DNA of 64,000 bases from Ascocoryne sarcoides NRRL 50072 (GCA_000328965.1 KB205946.1:1973866-2037865); one strand, 5' to 3'. Shown: positions 10,539-22,756, numbered from the stretch's first letter. The notes: generated by a model from the letters alone, not told the origin. A program made the numbers and translations.

Positions 10539-12236
10539 ATTTGGTTGTGGAAATAAGATGTTTCTTGGTTGCTCTATTGTGGTCGAGGGTTGTACTGATG
10601 CGCTTGTGATGGAAACGGAACAACTTCGGGTATATATGCAAGAGCTCGGCAAGTAGGTCCCGTGATCTATATTACCAATATTGTTAAAGGCCTCCTGTTG
10701 CCTCCAAATTGTTACTACAGGCGCTTATAGAACGCCTGAAAATGGCGATCCCGAGTTGGCTATTAATAGAGAAGACAGCTTGAGGGTTCTGGCGACGAGT
10801 AATACAATCTTGGCCCTCGTACTCGTTAGTGTACTTGTCTTACGGTGCTGGGGGTAAAGAAGTGCACTCACCGCCCGCGCTGGGGCTGGCAGAACAGACA
10901 CTTCTCTCATGAAATGTTCTGCCGCAGGCGGTGAGTGCACTTCTTTACCCCCAGCACCGTAAGACAAGTTGGGAATAGTATACTAAGCGAAAGGAGGCCG
11001 ACGAGGCCACGCAGTTTGAGGTAGAGCAAGCTGAAAGGAATACAGCAAAAGGCGACAAAAATGTCACTAGATCAGTATTGAAAAAGAAGTAATAAGCTAA
11101 GCTATTTATATAATAGAATTGATTTCATGAGCTTCATATTATAGATATTACTATTGATCTACACGGATATTTTCTATATTACAAAGACCGCTTTCCACGC
11201 TTTACATCTTATCAAAAGCATTGCTATTTTTTGTTTTACTCTCTCATTCGTACAGCGGAAAGCCTTGTCCCTCAATTTAATCAATCGTCCTTAGCTGGCG
11301 GTCTAAGACATCTTCTGAGACTTACAGCCGATTGAGACATCACGGCAGAGATCTGTGATACCAGTAGTTACTTGAGCCTAGTGGCGTACTTAGATAGGTG
11401 TAATTGTACTATATTACCCAGAGCTTCGGACGGGTTCTCACAGACCTGTACGCCCGATCCTACGGCTGAAATATCTCTCTACTGTTTATGTAATTAACCA
11501 AATATAAATGATCTTGTCCGAAGTTTATTTCTCAAATTTTATCCTTAGTACTTATCTTCCTAAAGCTTTTCAAAGAGATCTTATTGAGATCTAAGTGCGT
11601 CGGGTCTCCACTATGCAAGGCGAGATTAGAAGTTTTTAGTAGATTAGCTGTGATTACATCTTCTATATCTTTCAGCTATGAAGGTCAAGCCCTCTGTTAT
11701 ATCAATTGTTAAACAATACTAGTTAGATAAATGTCAATTTATTTGTCTCCGCCCGAGATCTTCCCTTTCGTGTAACAACAACTCCTAGCCCCGCAGTAGC
11801 CTTTGCTAAATCGGTGTAACATTTATCATATACGCTCTAGATCTTTACACTTAGCCTATATTGCTCAAAAGATCTGCAGTATTCTCCTTCCACAATTATT
11901 TCTCAAAAGCAATTCACTGAGCCCCCGGGGCTGAGGCTACAGAAGCCACTGTTATGTAGAACATTAAGGTCGGCACTTTCAAATTTTCATCATTTTTGTA
12001 TACTCTAAACGCCTCCCGTGCATCTCTATTGCCAAATCGGAATATTCAATAGTGAATTCGAGTTACAGTACATCAACATGTCGTCAATGGCTTGGGAGCC
12101 ACCAGAATGGCTTAGACCAGCAACGTAAGGGACAAGGTCGAAACAATTTAGATGAGCTCACTGTCCTTCTGATTTCAAAAGGAGTTTCGATCCCATTTGT
12201 TGGTTCATTTCTTCACGAAGCAGATTTTTACCAGTT
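10539..12236. other. AT-rich, gene-poor block with a hairpin element
   Basis: This block separates the Tls1-like gene from the carboxylesterase. It contains the hairpin at 10833-10969 (listed separately) and a small hairpin near 10717-10738 (CAGGCG...CGCCTG). Right after the large hairpin, 10979-11092 is a 37-codon charged frame (KRKEADEATQFEVEQAE... ending KKK) that reads like a remnant of a coding element. From about 11.1 to 12.0 kb the DNA is rich in A, T and TA steps with no lasting frame, as expected of old mutated repeat DNA. Confidence 0.45.
10833..10969. repeat. Perfect 43-bp inverted repeat hairpin with nested stem
   Basis: The left arm 10833-10875 (beginning ACTTGTCTTACGG) is the exact reverse complement of the right arm 10927-10969, with a 51-bp centre. 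Inside the centre, GGCAGAACA (10888-10896) and TGTTCTGCC (10915-10923) form a second 9-bp stem. A transcript or single strand would fold into a long two-stage hairpin. No coding frame or clear target-site duplication flanks it. It could be a foldback/MITE-like element or the fused ends of an excised transposon. Confidence 0.9.
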
Positions 12237-14236
12237 ATGAAACTGCTAAATTTTCTCTCTCTTGGGTTGGTCTCGGCCTACCAAGAGGATATCTATACAT
12301 ATCCTCGTCCTCATCAAGATGTCTTCAATCCCGCATCTTTAATGAGCCAGCCTCTGGCTGAGCTAGGATCATCTATCCTTGGTTCTGAGTATCGAATCTC
12401 CTCAGATGAACGCAGTTCTTATCCCGCTATCAATCTCACCTATGCCAGCCAAGTTCCCACCGTTGTCAACGAAGAAGTTGGCTATATAATCTACAAAAAC
12501 ATTCGCTATGGCCAGCCACCGCTTGGAGACCTCCGTTTCGCTGCGCCTAAAGCACCTGCTCCTGTCGACGGTGAGCTTCCAGTCAAGGATGGCTCTGAAG
12601 GCCACTCATGCCACCAATCTATGCCTAATTGGACAATCAGTGCTCTTAAAGCACAATTTCAAGCCAAGACGCCCCCGCAGGTTTTCGACATGGATAAATT
12701 CCTAGAAACCGAAAAGGATGATGAGGACTGTCTTTTCTTGGATGTTTCGAGGCCAATTGAACTTGGAGCGGAAGAAAAAGTACCTGTTTTGGTATGGTTT
12801 TATGGAGGGGGATTTACTTATGGTGCTAAGGATTGGGGCCCGTACAGTCCTGCTGGGCTCCACAGAAGGGCCGGCGGACAAAAGTTTATCTATATTGCTC
12901 TGAACTATCGAGTAAGTGCCGTCTACTAGTATATTTGTTATAGACTAACAGCCCCAGATGGGAGCGTATGGATTCCTCTCAGGAACGAATTTTACGGAAC
13001 AGGGTGGTTTGCCTAACCTTGGACTATATGACCAAAGACTTGCTCTGCAATGGGTGCAAGAGAATATTGAGAAGTTTGGGGGGGATCCCGCTCGCGTTAC
13101 GGTCATTGGTGAGAGTGCTGGTGCTGCATCTATCACTCATCAAATAGTTTTCAGTGGCGAGAGTGAAACACCACAAACACCTCCTTTCAAACAGGCAATC
13201 TTGCAAAGCCCTGCATGGGTTCCTGTTGCCGGCACCCTTGATGGACTTGCAATGCAAGATCAAGCATATGCTAAATTCCTAGCTATTCTGGGCGTCCCAG
13301 ATCTTGCTGGGGCAAGATCCGCTGAACCTGCCAAGTTAAAGTCAGCAAGCCGAGCTCTTGTTTTCCAGTCTCCAAATGGTAAGTCCCCAGAAACCAGTCT
13401 AAAAGTAGAATATCATTTAACGTGATCACTCAGGGACATTTACAGTTGGCCCGGTTGTTGACAACACAGCAATCAAAGCCCATCCATTGTCTATTTTCCG
13501 CTCCGGCCAACAAGACAAATCCGTCTCCCTCTTCGTAGGCTCTGTAGCGGCCGAAGGCCTTCCCTTTGTCCCCATAAAGACATTTCCCTACTGGATAGAC
13601 TGGTCCAAGCAAGATCTCGTCGACTACATATCCAACGCCCTCCCTCTCCTCTCCCCTGATAACGTTGAAACTATCCTCAGCAAATACCCTTACTGGGACC
13701 CCAAAAACAGTGAAATGGCAGGCATCTCCCCACAAACCCAACGACTTGCCGACATCTCCGGCCAGGCCCTCGTCCAATGCACCGCCCGCACCATTTCCGT
13801 TGGCTCCGATAACAACACCTACAACTTCTTCTTCAACCGCGCCAAGTACAATCGACTCAACATCCCCATCGCGCACGGCGGCGACGTTGCCTATACCTTC
13901 TTCGACACCATAGATGACACCATCAATATCGCCGTCGCGACGGAGTGGCAGAAGTACGTCATGGGGTTCGTGCTCAACGGGGATCCGAATTACCTAGCTC
14001 CCCAGCAGGCGATGAGAAAGTATGGGAGCGGGGCGAAGGTGGTGGAGTTTGGGTGGTTGAGTACGTCGAAGGAGGTTACGGATCCGTTCGTGGGAGAAAG
14101 GTGTGATAAATTTTGGCCCGAGCTGTGGGATAAGTATGGGAGTGCAGCTGAGGAGCCTCCCACTGAGCCTCCTAGCGAGCCTGCTCCTCCTACCAAACAG
14201 GCAAAGCTTGAGCTGCGAAAGAACAGGAGAAATTAA
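12237..14236 (+). CDS. Secreted type-B carboxylesterase/lipase
   Basis: Three exons (12237-12911, 12958-13378, 13434-14236) join in phase to a 632-residue alpha/beta hydrolase. The start gives a short hydrophobic leader (MKLLNFLSLGLVSA), suggesting secretion. Family landmarks appear in order: the N-terminal IRYGQPPLGDLRFAAP block, EDCLFLDV, the oxyanion-hole YGGGF segment, the nucleophile elbow GESAG (Ser about residue 278), and HGGDVAYTFF, whose His (about 513) fits the catalytic position. The C-terminus carries an unusual Pro/Glu-rich tail (PPTEPPSEPAPP) followed by basic residues. Intron 1 has a CTAAC-containing 3' end. Type-B esterases hydrolyse carboxylic esters and lipids outside the cell; the true substrate is unknown. 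Confidence 0.9.
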
Positions 14237-15542
14237 GCGGAATGTTTACTTAACGATATGGGACACAGTTTTCATATCCCGAAGGAGTTTCCTGGGTGCG
14301 TTTTGGCAAAAGTCTGTCTTTCCCTATGACATCTTTGATATTGTCGTACTTTTAGTTCAAATTATATTCTAGGCTTCTCTTCCGTCTTCGATTGCTCTTA
14401 ATACCTCAACTAAAGTTGGCTTCACATCACTGTGCTATTTCTCTGCCTCTGAATAACTAGGAACTGTGAATTCAGAAGCCTTTAAGCCCTCCATTGTTGA
14501 CACTTGGGACCTCGTGAATGGATTATGCACTACCTATAATTCTTTTTACTGCTTGTGCCTGAAATAGATAAACACTTGAACATCTCAATTTTTCTCGTGC
14601 CTGAAAACGTGTGCAGAATTCCATACATTGCTACCAAAAAATAGCAACATACAGAGCATGCCCTCTTTTAGCAGAATAGCCTCGAGTCTCGTAGCCCCTG
14701 TCGGAGGTCCCATTTCCGGAGAGCGTCAAGTCCCCTCAACAGAAAAGCCTATCGCCTCAAGCAAATTACTTATATACTCTGTAAATTTAAAATCCAACAG
14801 CAGAAGTAAACAAGAACTTGAACCCTTTTTCATGTGCCATAATGCTAAACAATCTAAACTTTAAATCACTTTTAGCATTGCGTAACGAACTATTCGGAGT
14901 TATACTACGGTATCTACATTACGCAAATGCATATCGATTTATGTTGCAAGATATGCTATCAACACCATAGTATTAAACTTGGTACTAGCAAAGAGACGTG
15001 TATTTGTTTTGGCGCCTTCGGCGTCCCTGGGTTTTAAGCGAGCCCATTCCCAAGAGCCCCGAGAAACTTACTAGGCGGTACTGTGAATTTACATTCCCGA
15101 TCTTTATCCTATCAACTTATCAAATTGAAGATTTAATTTTCGAGAGAACTGTAATTATCCAACGATTGCCAAATTTCAAAGTACCTACGCAGGTGCCGAG
15201 GTCTTATTCCCTTCAATTTAAATGAGATAGACTAGTTGGCACCTACCCGCTGTATTTTTGTTTCCTTGACCACCGATCGTGTTCTAGATTTGATCAACGG
15301 AATCAATAGATCTGAATCTATTGCAAATAAGCACTTCTAAGAATAAGCCTTGAGATGACGATGAGATTTATGCGTCTGGCTTAGATCTGCTGGTAGCAGG
15401 TAAACACACATCCGCCACCCGCTCGCTATTCACCCATCCAGCTAAAAAACCTAACAATCCAGTTAGCATACATGAACATGCCCACCTCTATTCACCCCAT
15501 CAAGCAAAATGTGACTACCCCCCCAAAAAAACCAAAAGTTCA
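14237..15542. other. AT-rich intergenic region
   Basis: This is the 3' flank of the carboxylesterase and then AT-rich DNA up to the tRNA. Frames such as 14628-14864 have no recognisable content. On the minus strand, the last bases before the tRNA (about 15519-15540) are T-runs that can serve as its terminator. Confidence 0.4.
15519..15540 (-). terminator. RNA polymerase III terminator of tRNA-Cys
   Basis: Reading the minus strand past the tRNA 3' end gives TTGAAC followed by a T5 run and then a T7 run. T-runs of this length immediately downstream are the standard Pol III stop signal. Confidence 0.7.
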
Positions 15543-15628
15543 AGCTCCGAATGTGGTTCGAACACATGACCTGAAGATAAATTGCCGTAGAACTGCAATC
15601 TTCCGCTCTACCACTGAGCTACCGAAGC
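15543..15628 (-). tRNA. tRNA-Cys (GCA) with a 14-nt intron
   Basis: The minus strand folds as a full tRNA. The acceptor 5' strand GCTTCGG pairs with TCGGAGC. The D arm is GCTC-AGTGGTA-GAGC. The anticodon stem GAAGA/TCTTC encloses TTGCAG with anticodon GCA. The T arm is ATGTG-TTCGAAC-CACAT, and the discriminator is U, as expected for tRNA-Cys. Fourteen extra bases (15579-15592) follow position 37, the canonical nuclear tRNA intron site, and contain GGCAA, which can pair with the anticodon. No CCA is encoded. The internal A and B boxes (TAGCTCAGTGG, GTTCGAA) are intact. Confidence 0.93.
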
Positions 15629-16101
15629 ATTGTCAGCTAAGCCACTCTATTAATAGCTCGCTTCTGATTGGTTTCCAAATTTCTTATTCAATTACTTCAA
15701 TCAATTTTCCGAAAAACCAAGCCGTAAAAAGTTCGTTCTAGATAGATCTCGAACTTCTACTTTGGGAAGTGGTTCATTGAAACATTTATTATTTTAGCAT
15801 CGGTTCAAGAGGAAATTCAGCCACGATAGATAGCTTTAGCATATTAAACAAAACGATAATTTATAGTTCACGATTTTATGTCTAACAAGAACAAGGAGGT
15901 ATTTTCCAATTGTTACCAACTTAATAATAGTTAAAGCACAATGGGTGCAAGCAAGCAAGTCATGCAATAAATTATACAACAGAGAAAACGCATATCCACA
16001 AATATTATCCCCTCACAAGTTCTAAAAACTTTTCAATCACTCTCGTCCAGCTAAATAAGTTTTACTAGTTTATTCTTATTTCTTCCTCTAGCTAAGCCTG
16101 G
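15629..16101. other. AT-rich spacer between tRNA-Cys and the CCCH/Smr gene
   Basis: No frame of note is present. It holds the 5' flank of the tRNA and the 3' flank of the minus-strand CCCH/Smr gene. A/T-rich with no repeats seen. Confidence 0.4.
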
Positions 16102-18415
16102 TTATCGAATGCCATTCGGACCCTTGGGCACATCTCTGACCAGCAATCGGACCTTGCCTTGCCCGATCTCTGTTCCTTGACTGAGAATATCAACCTCCTC
16201 TTTTCCTTGATCAGAAGCCGAACTATCTCGAGAGAGAGTCTTATCCCACGATCTCGCGTCAATTCCCAAGATTCCTCCAACGTTGTTCCGGTCACCCGGG
16301 ACGGAGAACTCGCGGTACGCATACCGCCATTCATTTAGGAAGTTGCGAATAGCTTTGCCGACCTTGTCTTTACCATTTTTGCTGTGATGGCCGGTTCCTG
16401 TAATAGCGTAGACAGGCCTCGTCTCTTTTTGGTTCTCTAAGAGAACCTTTTCAAGGTACTCAACGGCCTCCTCTGGGTGGAGGCCGTGAAGATCTACATA
16501 AAGTTCGGTGCTCGAGGAGCCGTTCTTATTGCGTTCTTCGTATAATTCACGAGCAGCTTCACGATGCGCCTTTCGCATCGCATCATTTTCGCTTTGGCCT
16601 CGAAGACTCAAAGCTTTGGCTGCGCGAGCATCATTACGGTTCCATGCCTGGGCAGCACTAAATTAAATTAGTATTTTTCATCTTTCAACTGAAAGTTAGT
16701 ATGGCATACCTTTGGAGAAATTTGTTTCTCAGGCCACCATGCTTGATAGCATCTTGTCTAGCTTTGAGGTATGCTTTGTTGGCTCTTTCACCTGTTTCTA
16801 GCCAAGGCACATGTTGTGGACTTGGAATAGCTTGAGCTGCTACACTATTTTCGCCATTGCGGATGCTAGTGGAGCTTCCATTCCTGCCAAGTTTCTTCAC
16901 GTCTTGTCGCATGAGACCTGGACCAGGAGAAGGTGACATCTTGACCACCTCAGCTAGTGAGCTCGGGATAATATTTTCCTTATGGTTATGTCCATGACCG
17001 CCTCTCTTTCCATGATGCTTTTTCCCGCCCTTTCCAGCTGCGCCAAGAGATGGAAATGCCTCCGTATCATCCAGAGCAGGTGCCGTTGGGTTGGCATCCC
17101 GGGCTCGACTATTGGGCCGCGATCTCTGGCTAGATCCATCACTTGTGTAGCCCTGCATCCCCTTAAATCCCGGGGGTGGGGTAAAACTTGCTCCTGGTTG
17201 GTAGTTGCTGAGAGCACTGGTTGAGTTATACGAGCTGGACCACTGGTCCTGCGAGGATTGTAAAGAAGGAAAAGCATTGTAATCTTGAAATTGAACCCCT
17301 AGCTGAGCATTCTGAAGTGGAGGCGTGCTACTCTCATCGAGAGCTAGGCGATTCATGAAGTGGGAAGGGTCGTGAGAGAAAATGCAAGTATCACCAGCGA
17401 GACAGTTTCCCATCACCCAGTATCTAGAAGGATTAGCAGAGAAAGGATTTGTTAACAAAACGAAATGTACTTACTTGCAGATATGGTTGCTAAGGTCATG
17501 GCTAAACCTGCAATCCGCCCTGAGGCACTGCCCGGTGGAAAGCCAAAACCTACAAACAACACCGCTCCGCTGCTGGTTGGCAGGAGTAAGAGGACGTTGA
17601 ACTTCTGCAGCCATAGACTTGCCAATCAAGATGGCAGTCTTAGTTTCGGTAGCTTGGCTTTGAGTTGTGGTCGAATCGTTAGTTTGTCCATCCATGAATG
17701 CCATAATAATGGCACTTAGATCATAGCCATGTACAGCGAGAGCTGCTTCAATCTCCTCATCGGACTTCGATGGGCCAAGTATCGAGCGAAGCATATCATA
17801 GGGACTCATATCCGACTGCTGCGGTTGGATATATTCAGCGGCGGCTGCATTAAGAACACTATGACCCCCACCGGAGGATGAGGCATTACTAGCAACATCA
17901 TCATTTACAAGCCAGTCAACATTGTCGCTCCCATAATCTCCATATATTTCTTGCGGAGGACTTGTGTCGGTTGGAAATTCGTAAGCATTCAGACTTGGGC
18001 TATGTGGGATCATAGGACTTGAAAAAGCAAGTCGTGGGGAAGGACGGGGTGAAGAAAACGGGGATGCTGCCGATGATATCGCTCTATTGAAGGACTGCGG
18101 TATAAATCCATGGGGAGCAAGTGGGCTGACCCCGAGACGCGGAGAGGACTGTACTGGAGTCCCTCCTCGAGAAATTTGCCATGGAGCTGGAGATGGTCTG
18201 CGCAAGACTGTATGCCGCAGGGGTGGAGGCGATGTCGCATTCGAAGCTTCGCGATACCTCCATAAGACATCCAAGACGGAGTTTTCTAGAGAGTTCCCAG
18301 TGAGAGTCGTTTCCTTTTTCATCAACTCCTCCAGCTTGTCCACCCTCTCCTCGTCATCGAGGCTTGTATCTTGAAGCAAAGGGAGACAGATCTCGTACGT
18401 TTCGTCAGAGACCAT
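16102..18415 (-). CDS. CCCH zinc-finger and Smr-domain RNA-binding protein
   Basis: Three exons (18415-17475, 17423-16710, 16657-16102) give a 736-residue protein. The order is: helical N-terminus; long Pro/Ser-rich linker; a UBA/CUE-like helix bundle (MLRSILGPSKSDEEIEAAL, then HGYDLSAII); two adjacent CCCH fingers (CRFWLSTGQCLRADCRFSH and CKYWVMGNCLAGDTCIFSH); a disordered segment; and a C-terminal Smr domain (VDLHGLHPEEAVEYLE, then ITGTGHHS). The second finger's first Cys-Lys is completed across intron 1. Smr domains of this type bind or cleave RNA, often in ribosome-associated mRNA surveillance, so a cytoplasmic RNA-quality role is a reasonable inference. The 5' end is divergent from TVP38. 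Confidence 0.88.
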
Positions 18416-19555
18416 GTTGGCGACCGACGATGGGTTAAAGGTGTGTGCAGTGAAGGGAATTAGTCGTGGACAGCAGTAGCGTCAAGTCGTGCGTGTCATT
18501 AAAAGCGAGCAGAGAAGCTTTCGAGAGGGCGGAGGGCGGATCGTGCTGTACTCGCAGATTCGTCTCGTCAGGGTCGGGCTGAGGAAGGAGCTGCGCTGAA
18601 ATGCAAGAAGCAAGAAAGGACCAGGTAACAACGGGAAGCACCAGGCTCTTACATTGCCAACCGGAATGATGCCAACATCGCAGAAGATAAAAGGGGGGGA
18701 TATGAGAGTAATATAAATCCAACCATAGGGGAAGGAGGAGAGTTGTTAGACGATGAGGCTGTACGGGGTACGGAGCATATCTCAGCGGCTGGGATGAGTG
18801 GACACGCTAACTGTTTCGGTGATTGGGTGGATGAAAGGTAGGGCCGGAACCAGACTGGCTGGAACGCTGGCGCTGGAACCGATCGAATGATCTAAAGAGT
18901 CTGCGAGGGATTGACCGGGCTGGATATATATCAGAGGGGCATCGAGGGGAAATTAGAGAGTCGAGAGACGCGACCAAGTAGTTAGTAGCTACTCTGCGCA
19001 TTAGAAGGAGGTGCTGGGTCGGTGTGTGCCAGGTTGGCGACCTGGAAGATCAGGCCTCAAACCCGAAATTAAGCTCGGGTTGATCACGTGACAGCACGGC
19101 GCGGATCCCGAGAAGGTGAAGACGTCACTCCTCTAGGCAGTGGATTGGCTTCTCAGGATGCAGGAGGATAAGAGGAGTCGCCTCAGCCTCTCCCACTCCT
19201 CTCTTCATCAACAGTTCCAGCTTTAGTCTGGGATTCAAAAGAGCCCTCGTATCTTCATCCTCGTGGCAATTGTTTGGCCCTTTTTCCTCCATCGCGAAAT
19301 CATTGCAACCTCTTCTGTCAGCACTTCGTTTCAACCTGACTCTGCACAGACAGGCCTTGTGCTCGACTCGATATCTTTTCAAACGTCAACCGCCAAACCA
19401 ACTACTCTACCTCACCTCTCCGTTTTATACCTCGCCCTAATGACTTCCCAGAGGTGACCTCGACTATCTGCCAAAAACATACTTTCGTATCAAACAAGGC
19501 CGTACTGCGAATTCCGTCCTATTCATAGCCTCGCCCCCGCCGGCCCTTCAATAAG
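18416..19555. promoter_or_regulatory. Bidirectional promoter region of CCCH/Smr gene and TVP38
   Basis: This 1.1-kb spacer separates two head-to-head genes, so both promoters must lie in it. I see no unambiguous TATA box; the 3' part before the TVP38 start is pyrimidine-rich. Two small frames (18435-18722 minus and 19125-19382 minus) look like chance. Confidence 0.5.
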
Positions 19556-20713
19556 ATGCCCGCAGACTACAGCTCAACCGCGAAAGCGCTGGCCCTCTCT
19601 ATATCCCCCTCTCATTCCCCTTCCCCGGAACAACAAGAAACTCGTCCGCCATGGGCCAGGAGACTTTCAGGCAGACGCCAAGGGAACTCGCCCTACTCTC
19701 GTTCGACCAAACAACAATCCTACAAGACACAAATCATAACTTCTGCGAATCGAGTCCGACGGAAGATTACCAAGACCTTCAAAGCACTATCGCTCTGGCA
19801 GAAGATCCTCGCAGTTAGCGCTGTCGTCTTGGTCAATGTCGTCTTGATCCTCTTCCTCATCTACAATGCGAAAATATTTCACGCCCTGGGTCCCTTCGCG
19901 GAGAAGTGGAGGGAGGTTCGCGGGGGCTGGCTCCTCCTCTGGGTCATCGCCTTCTTCACTGCTTTCCCTCCCTTAATTGGCTACAGCACCGCCGTTACGG
20001 TGTCTGGGTTCGTGTATGGATTTCCTAATGGGTGGTTCATAGTCTCGACAGCTACGGTAGCGGGCTCATTATGTTCCTTCTTGGCCTGCCGGACTATCCT
20101 CTCGGGATATGTACACAGGCTCGTAGGGGCAGACAGAAGATTTGAGGCTCTGGCTCTCACGCTCAAACACGATGGACTCAAGATCCTGTGTATGATTCGG
20201 CTCTGTCCGTTACCATATTCGTTAAGCAACGGAGCAATGTCAACATTTCCAACTGTCCACCCCCTCTCCTTCGCTCTTGCAACCGCAATCTCAAGTCCCA
20301 AACTCCTGATCCATGTCTTTATCGGGAGTCGATTAGCCGCTTTAGCCGAAGATGGGAAGATGGATACGGGCACAAAAATGATAAACTACGCTAGTATCTT
20401 ATTCGGCTCTGTTTTAGGGGCCGGGGTGGGTTGGTTTATCTACCAACGAACGATGGCGAGAGCGAAGGAGCTTGAGATCGAGGAGTTAGAATCAGGAAAT
20501 GTCGAAAACGCTGTAGGCGCCAGAAGAGATAGCACGTATAGTGACATCGACGAGCCAGGGGATACAGATGCTGCGGCATTAATGGATGATGATGATATCA
20601 GTCTATGGGAAAATGAGGAGATAGAACGTAGCCGAGATGGTGGTTATAGAGACGAATTCAGCAGCGACGAGGAGAGGCCGGGGTCAAACGAGGCCAAGAT
20701 TCCAAAACAATAA
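19556..20713 (+). CDS. TVP38: Tvp38/TMEM64-family (VTT/SNARE-associated) Golgi membrane protein
   Basis: A single exon encodes 385 residues. A basic, Ser/Pro-rich cytosolic N-terminus (about 75 residues) precedes a first membrane segment (ILAVSAVVLVNVVLILFLIY). The VTT core follows, with the family patterns PPLIGYSTAVTVSGFVYGF and GWFIVSTATVAGS. Next come an RFEALALTLKHDGLKIL loop and RLCPLPYSLSNGAMS, the conserved re-entrant-loop signature. A last membrane segment (YASILFGSVLGAGVGWFIY) is followed by a strongly acidic tail. Yeast Tvp38 resides in Tlg2-containing Golgi vesicles, and VTT proteins can act as lipid scramblases. Length and topology are typical. Confidence 0.88.
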   Translation: MPADYSSTAKALALSISPSHSPSPEQQETRPPWARRLSGRRQGNSPYSRSTKQQSYKTQIITSANRVRRKITKTFKALSLWQKILAVSAVVLVNVVLILFLIYNAKIFHALGPFAEKWREVRGGWLLLWVIAFFTAFPPLIGYSTAVTVSGFVYGFPNGWFIVSTATVAGSLCSFLACRTILSGYVHRLVGADRRFEALALTLKHDGLKILCMIRLCPLPYSLSNGAMSTFPTVHPLSFALATAISSPKLLIHVFIGSRLAALAEDGKMDTGTKMINYASILFGSVLGAGVGWFIYQRTMARAKELEIEELESGNVENAVGARRDSTYSDIDEPGDTDAAALMDDDDISLWENEEIERSRDGGYRDEFSSDEERPGSNEAKIPKQ

Positions 20714-21064
20714 AATTATGCAGGTTGAATATTTTGGGCTACGCATATGAGCCAAGGATCGGTTCAGGAACTGCTGGCAGGCAAAGGGGCGTTGGTGGAT
20801 TTGTTGGTTTTGATATAGATGTTAGATGCTGGAGTTTAGCTGATGAAATGTATCATGACCTTCTTGGTTTGAATTTCTCTCCTACGACAATCTACCTGGC
20901 TATAATACTCTTTAGCTATCCCTAACCCAACGCCAAAGTGCTCTAATCTTAAACCTTCAAGCCTCAAAGGCGCGTGAGTACCTAATAAAACCGTAAGACA
21001 CCAACGCTACGCTAAAAAAAATACCCAAATAAGAATTGTACATTAGTTTATCATCAATCGTAAA
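20714..21064. other. Short spacer between convergent genes
   Basis: It contains the 3' flanks of TVP38 and the following minus-strand gene, including A-rich tracts near 21013-21030. No other feature is visible. Confidence 0.4.
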
Positions 21065-22756
21065 TCATTGTGTTCCTCGATACTGTTGCATAAACGCCAG
21101 TGCCTGGTCCATAGGATACCCGATAAAGACGGGACCGGTAAAAATCATCTGTGGTACACTGCCAGACTTCGGCGCTTCAAGTGGTTGTTGAATGAAGGTT
21201 GGCTCAACGTGGGCGGCAGGTTGGTGCTGAGGCTGAGGAGTTGGAGCAGGAGGCGCTTCCTCCCTCATGGCATGGGGGAAAGGGCATTTGCCAGCAGGCC
21301 GTTCCTGCGTGTCTGGTACGACCAACTGCTCAGCCCCTCCAGACTGTCCATGTCCAAATGGGCACCCTGCTGGTTTCGGTGAGTGGTCGATCGATACAGG
21401 CGCCGGAGGTGGAGATTCTGGCCGTTGCCATTCAGGTGGATCGAAAATGGGAACGGATATACCCCAAGGGCGACTTGGTGATTCGCCCACCCTGACCTCC
21501 TTCATAGGCCGATCGAATCTCGAATCACGGTCGTCCTCATCTGGTGCATCAACAGCAGCTTCAGGTGCTTCAATGCCATCGGTGCTGACAGCCTTTGCCC
21601 AGTTTTCCACCCTTTCCTTCGAGGTCCGTTCTATTTCGGAAGCCTCTTCCTCGCCCTTCTCGGGTAATAGAGGTATATGCTTTTGACCAAGTCCTTGTAT
21701 CATACTGACTAAGTTTCCATATTTCGCATCTAGTTTTCGGATATCATCCTCGTTTCTCTGATATCGCTTGACACACACTTCATGACTTCTGGGGATTTCA
21801 TGCTTATGGGTTTCGAAATATTTTGCAATGTCTTCTGGCGAGTGCTGGTCCAGATAGCGGATTGGACATTTGGCTGCAGAGCCAGTTGCGGATTGGGGTT
21901 GGGAAGACAAGGTCTCTGCGTACATGGCTGCACAGATAGGATCCGCCGAACGATGAGGAGTTCGGTCTTCAAGGGTATTCTGGTGCTCAGGATTCAATGC
22001 TTGGTTTGATCCCAGGGTCTCGGGACCGTCTGTCAGTCGAGGAGCCATGTTGTCTGCTGGCGGTGCAAAGGGGCAAGATAGAGCGCTTTTCTTGCCTGCC
22101 ACCGTAAAATCCTGCTCGAGAACGGTGGAGAGAGATGTTCTTCGGGCTGAATATTTCATATTACTGCTTGTCCCGGATATACTCTTAGCACTGGTTGTAG
22201 ATCCGGTTCCTTTTCCTGCTAGAGCCGTCAAACGTTGTGCAGCTAGCCGTCCGTCCCTAATTGCTACAGCTCTCTGCTGTTTCGAGCTTGTTCTCATACA
22301 CTGCGGAAGAGGCACGAAGCCAGCTCTGTCAGAGGTTGTTGCTTGCAAATCCGGAGGAAGTTGTAGCTTGGCGAGAGTGCTCGAAATCTCGGGATCGCCT
22401 GTAGCATATTTATCTGCTAAGTATTGATACTAAGTTGGGTCTTGTCAGTATAGGGTGATACTTATGCATGCTAAAGACGATGGACAATGTCTTAGATATG
22501 GATAAATTGTGTTCTCGGTCGCAACTGTCCAAGGGCAGCTCAAGATGTAGAGCTAATTGGCTTCATTATAAAAACGAAATGTGGGGCCTATGGAGTATAA
22601 GAGATGTCTGGCACTTACTTGCTCATGAGCAAATCGAAGCTTGTGCTCCAGAATTGTCTTCTGGTCGCTGAGAAGCTGGACTTCATCTGCTAAAAGAGTG
22701 AAATTCTCGGATAGCACCTTGATAAGGTCTTCGTAGTCTAGATCAGTAATTGGCAT
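21065..22756 (-). CDS. Conserved-looking fungal protein of unknown function with N-terminal coiled coil
   Basis: Two exons (22756-22619 and 22429-21065) are separated by a 189-bp intron with a GTAAGT donor and CTGAC branch, giving 500 residues. The first exon is a short coiled coil (LIKVLSENFTLLADEVQLL...). The centre has a compact charged block (KCPIRYLDQHSPEDIAKYF, then HKHEIPRSHEVCVKRYQ) that looks like the conserved core. Two CPF motifs (GCPFGHG and GKCPFPHAM) lie in the Pro-rich C-terminal part, and the end is an apolar MIFTGPVFIGYPMDQALAFM segment. I do not recognise a named family. The coiled coil and Pro-rich linkers suggest a scaffold, but this is a guess. Confidence 0.8.
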
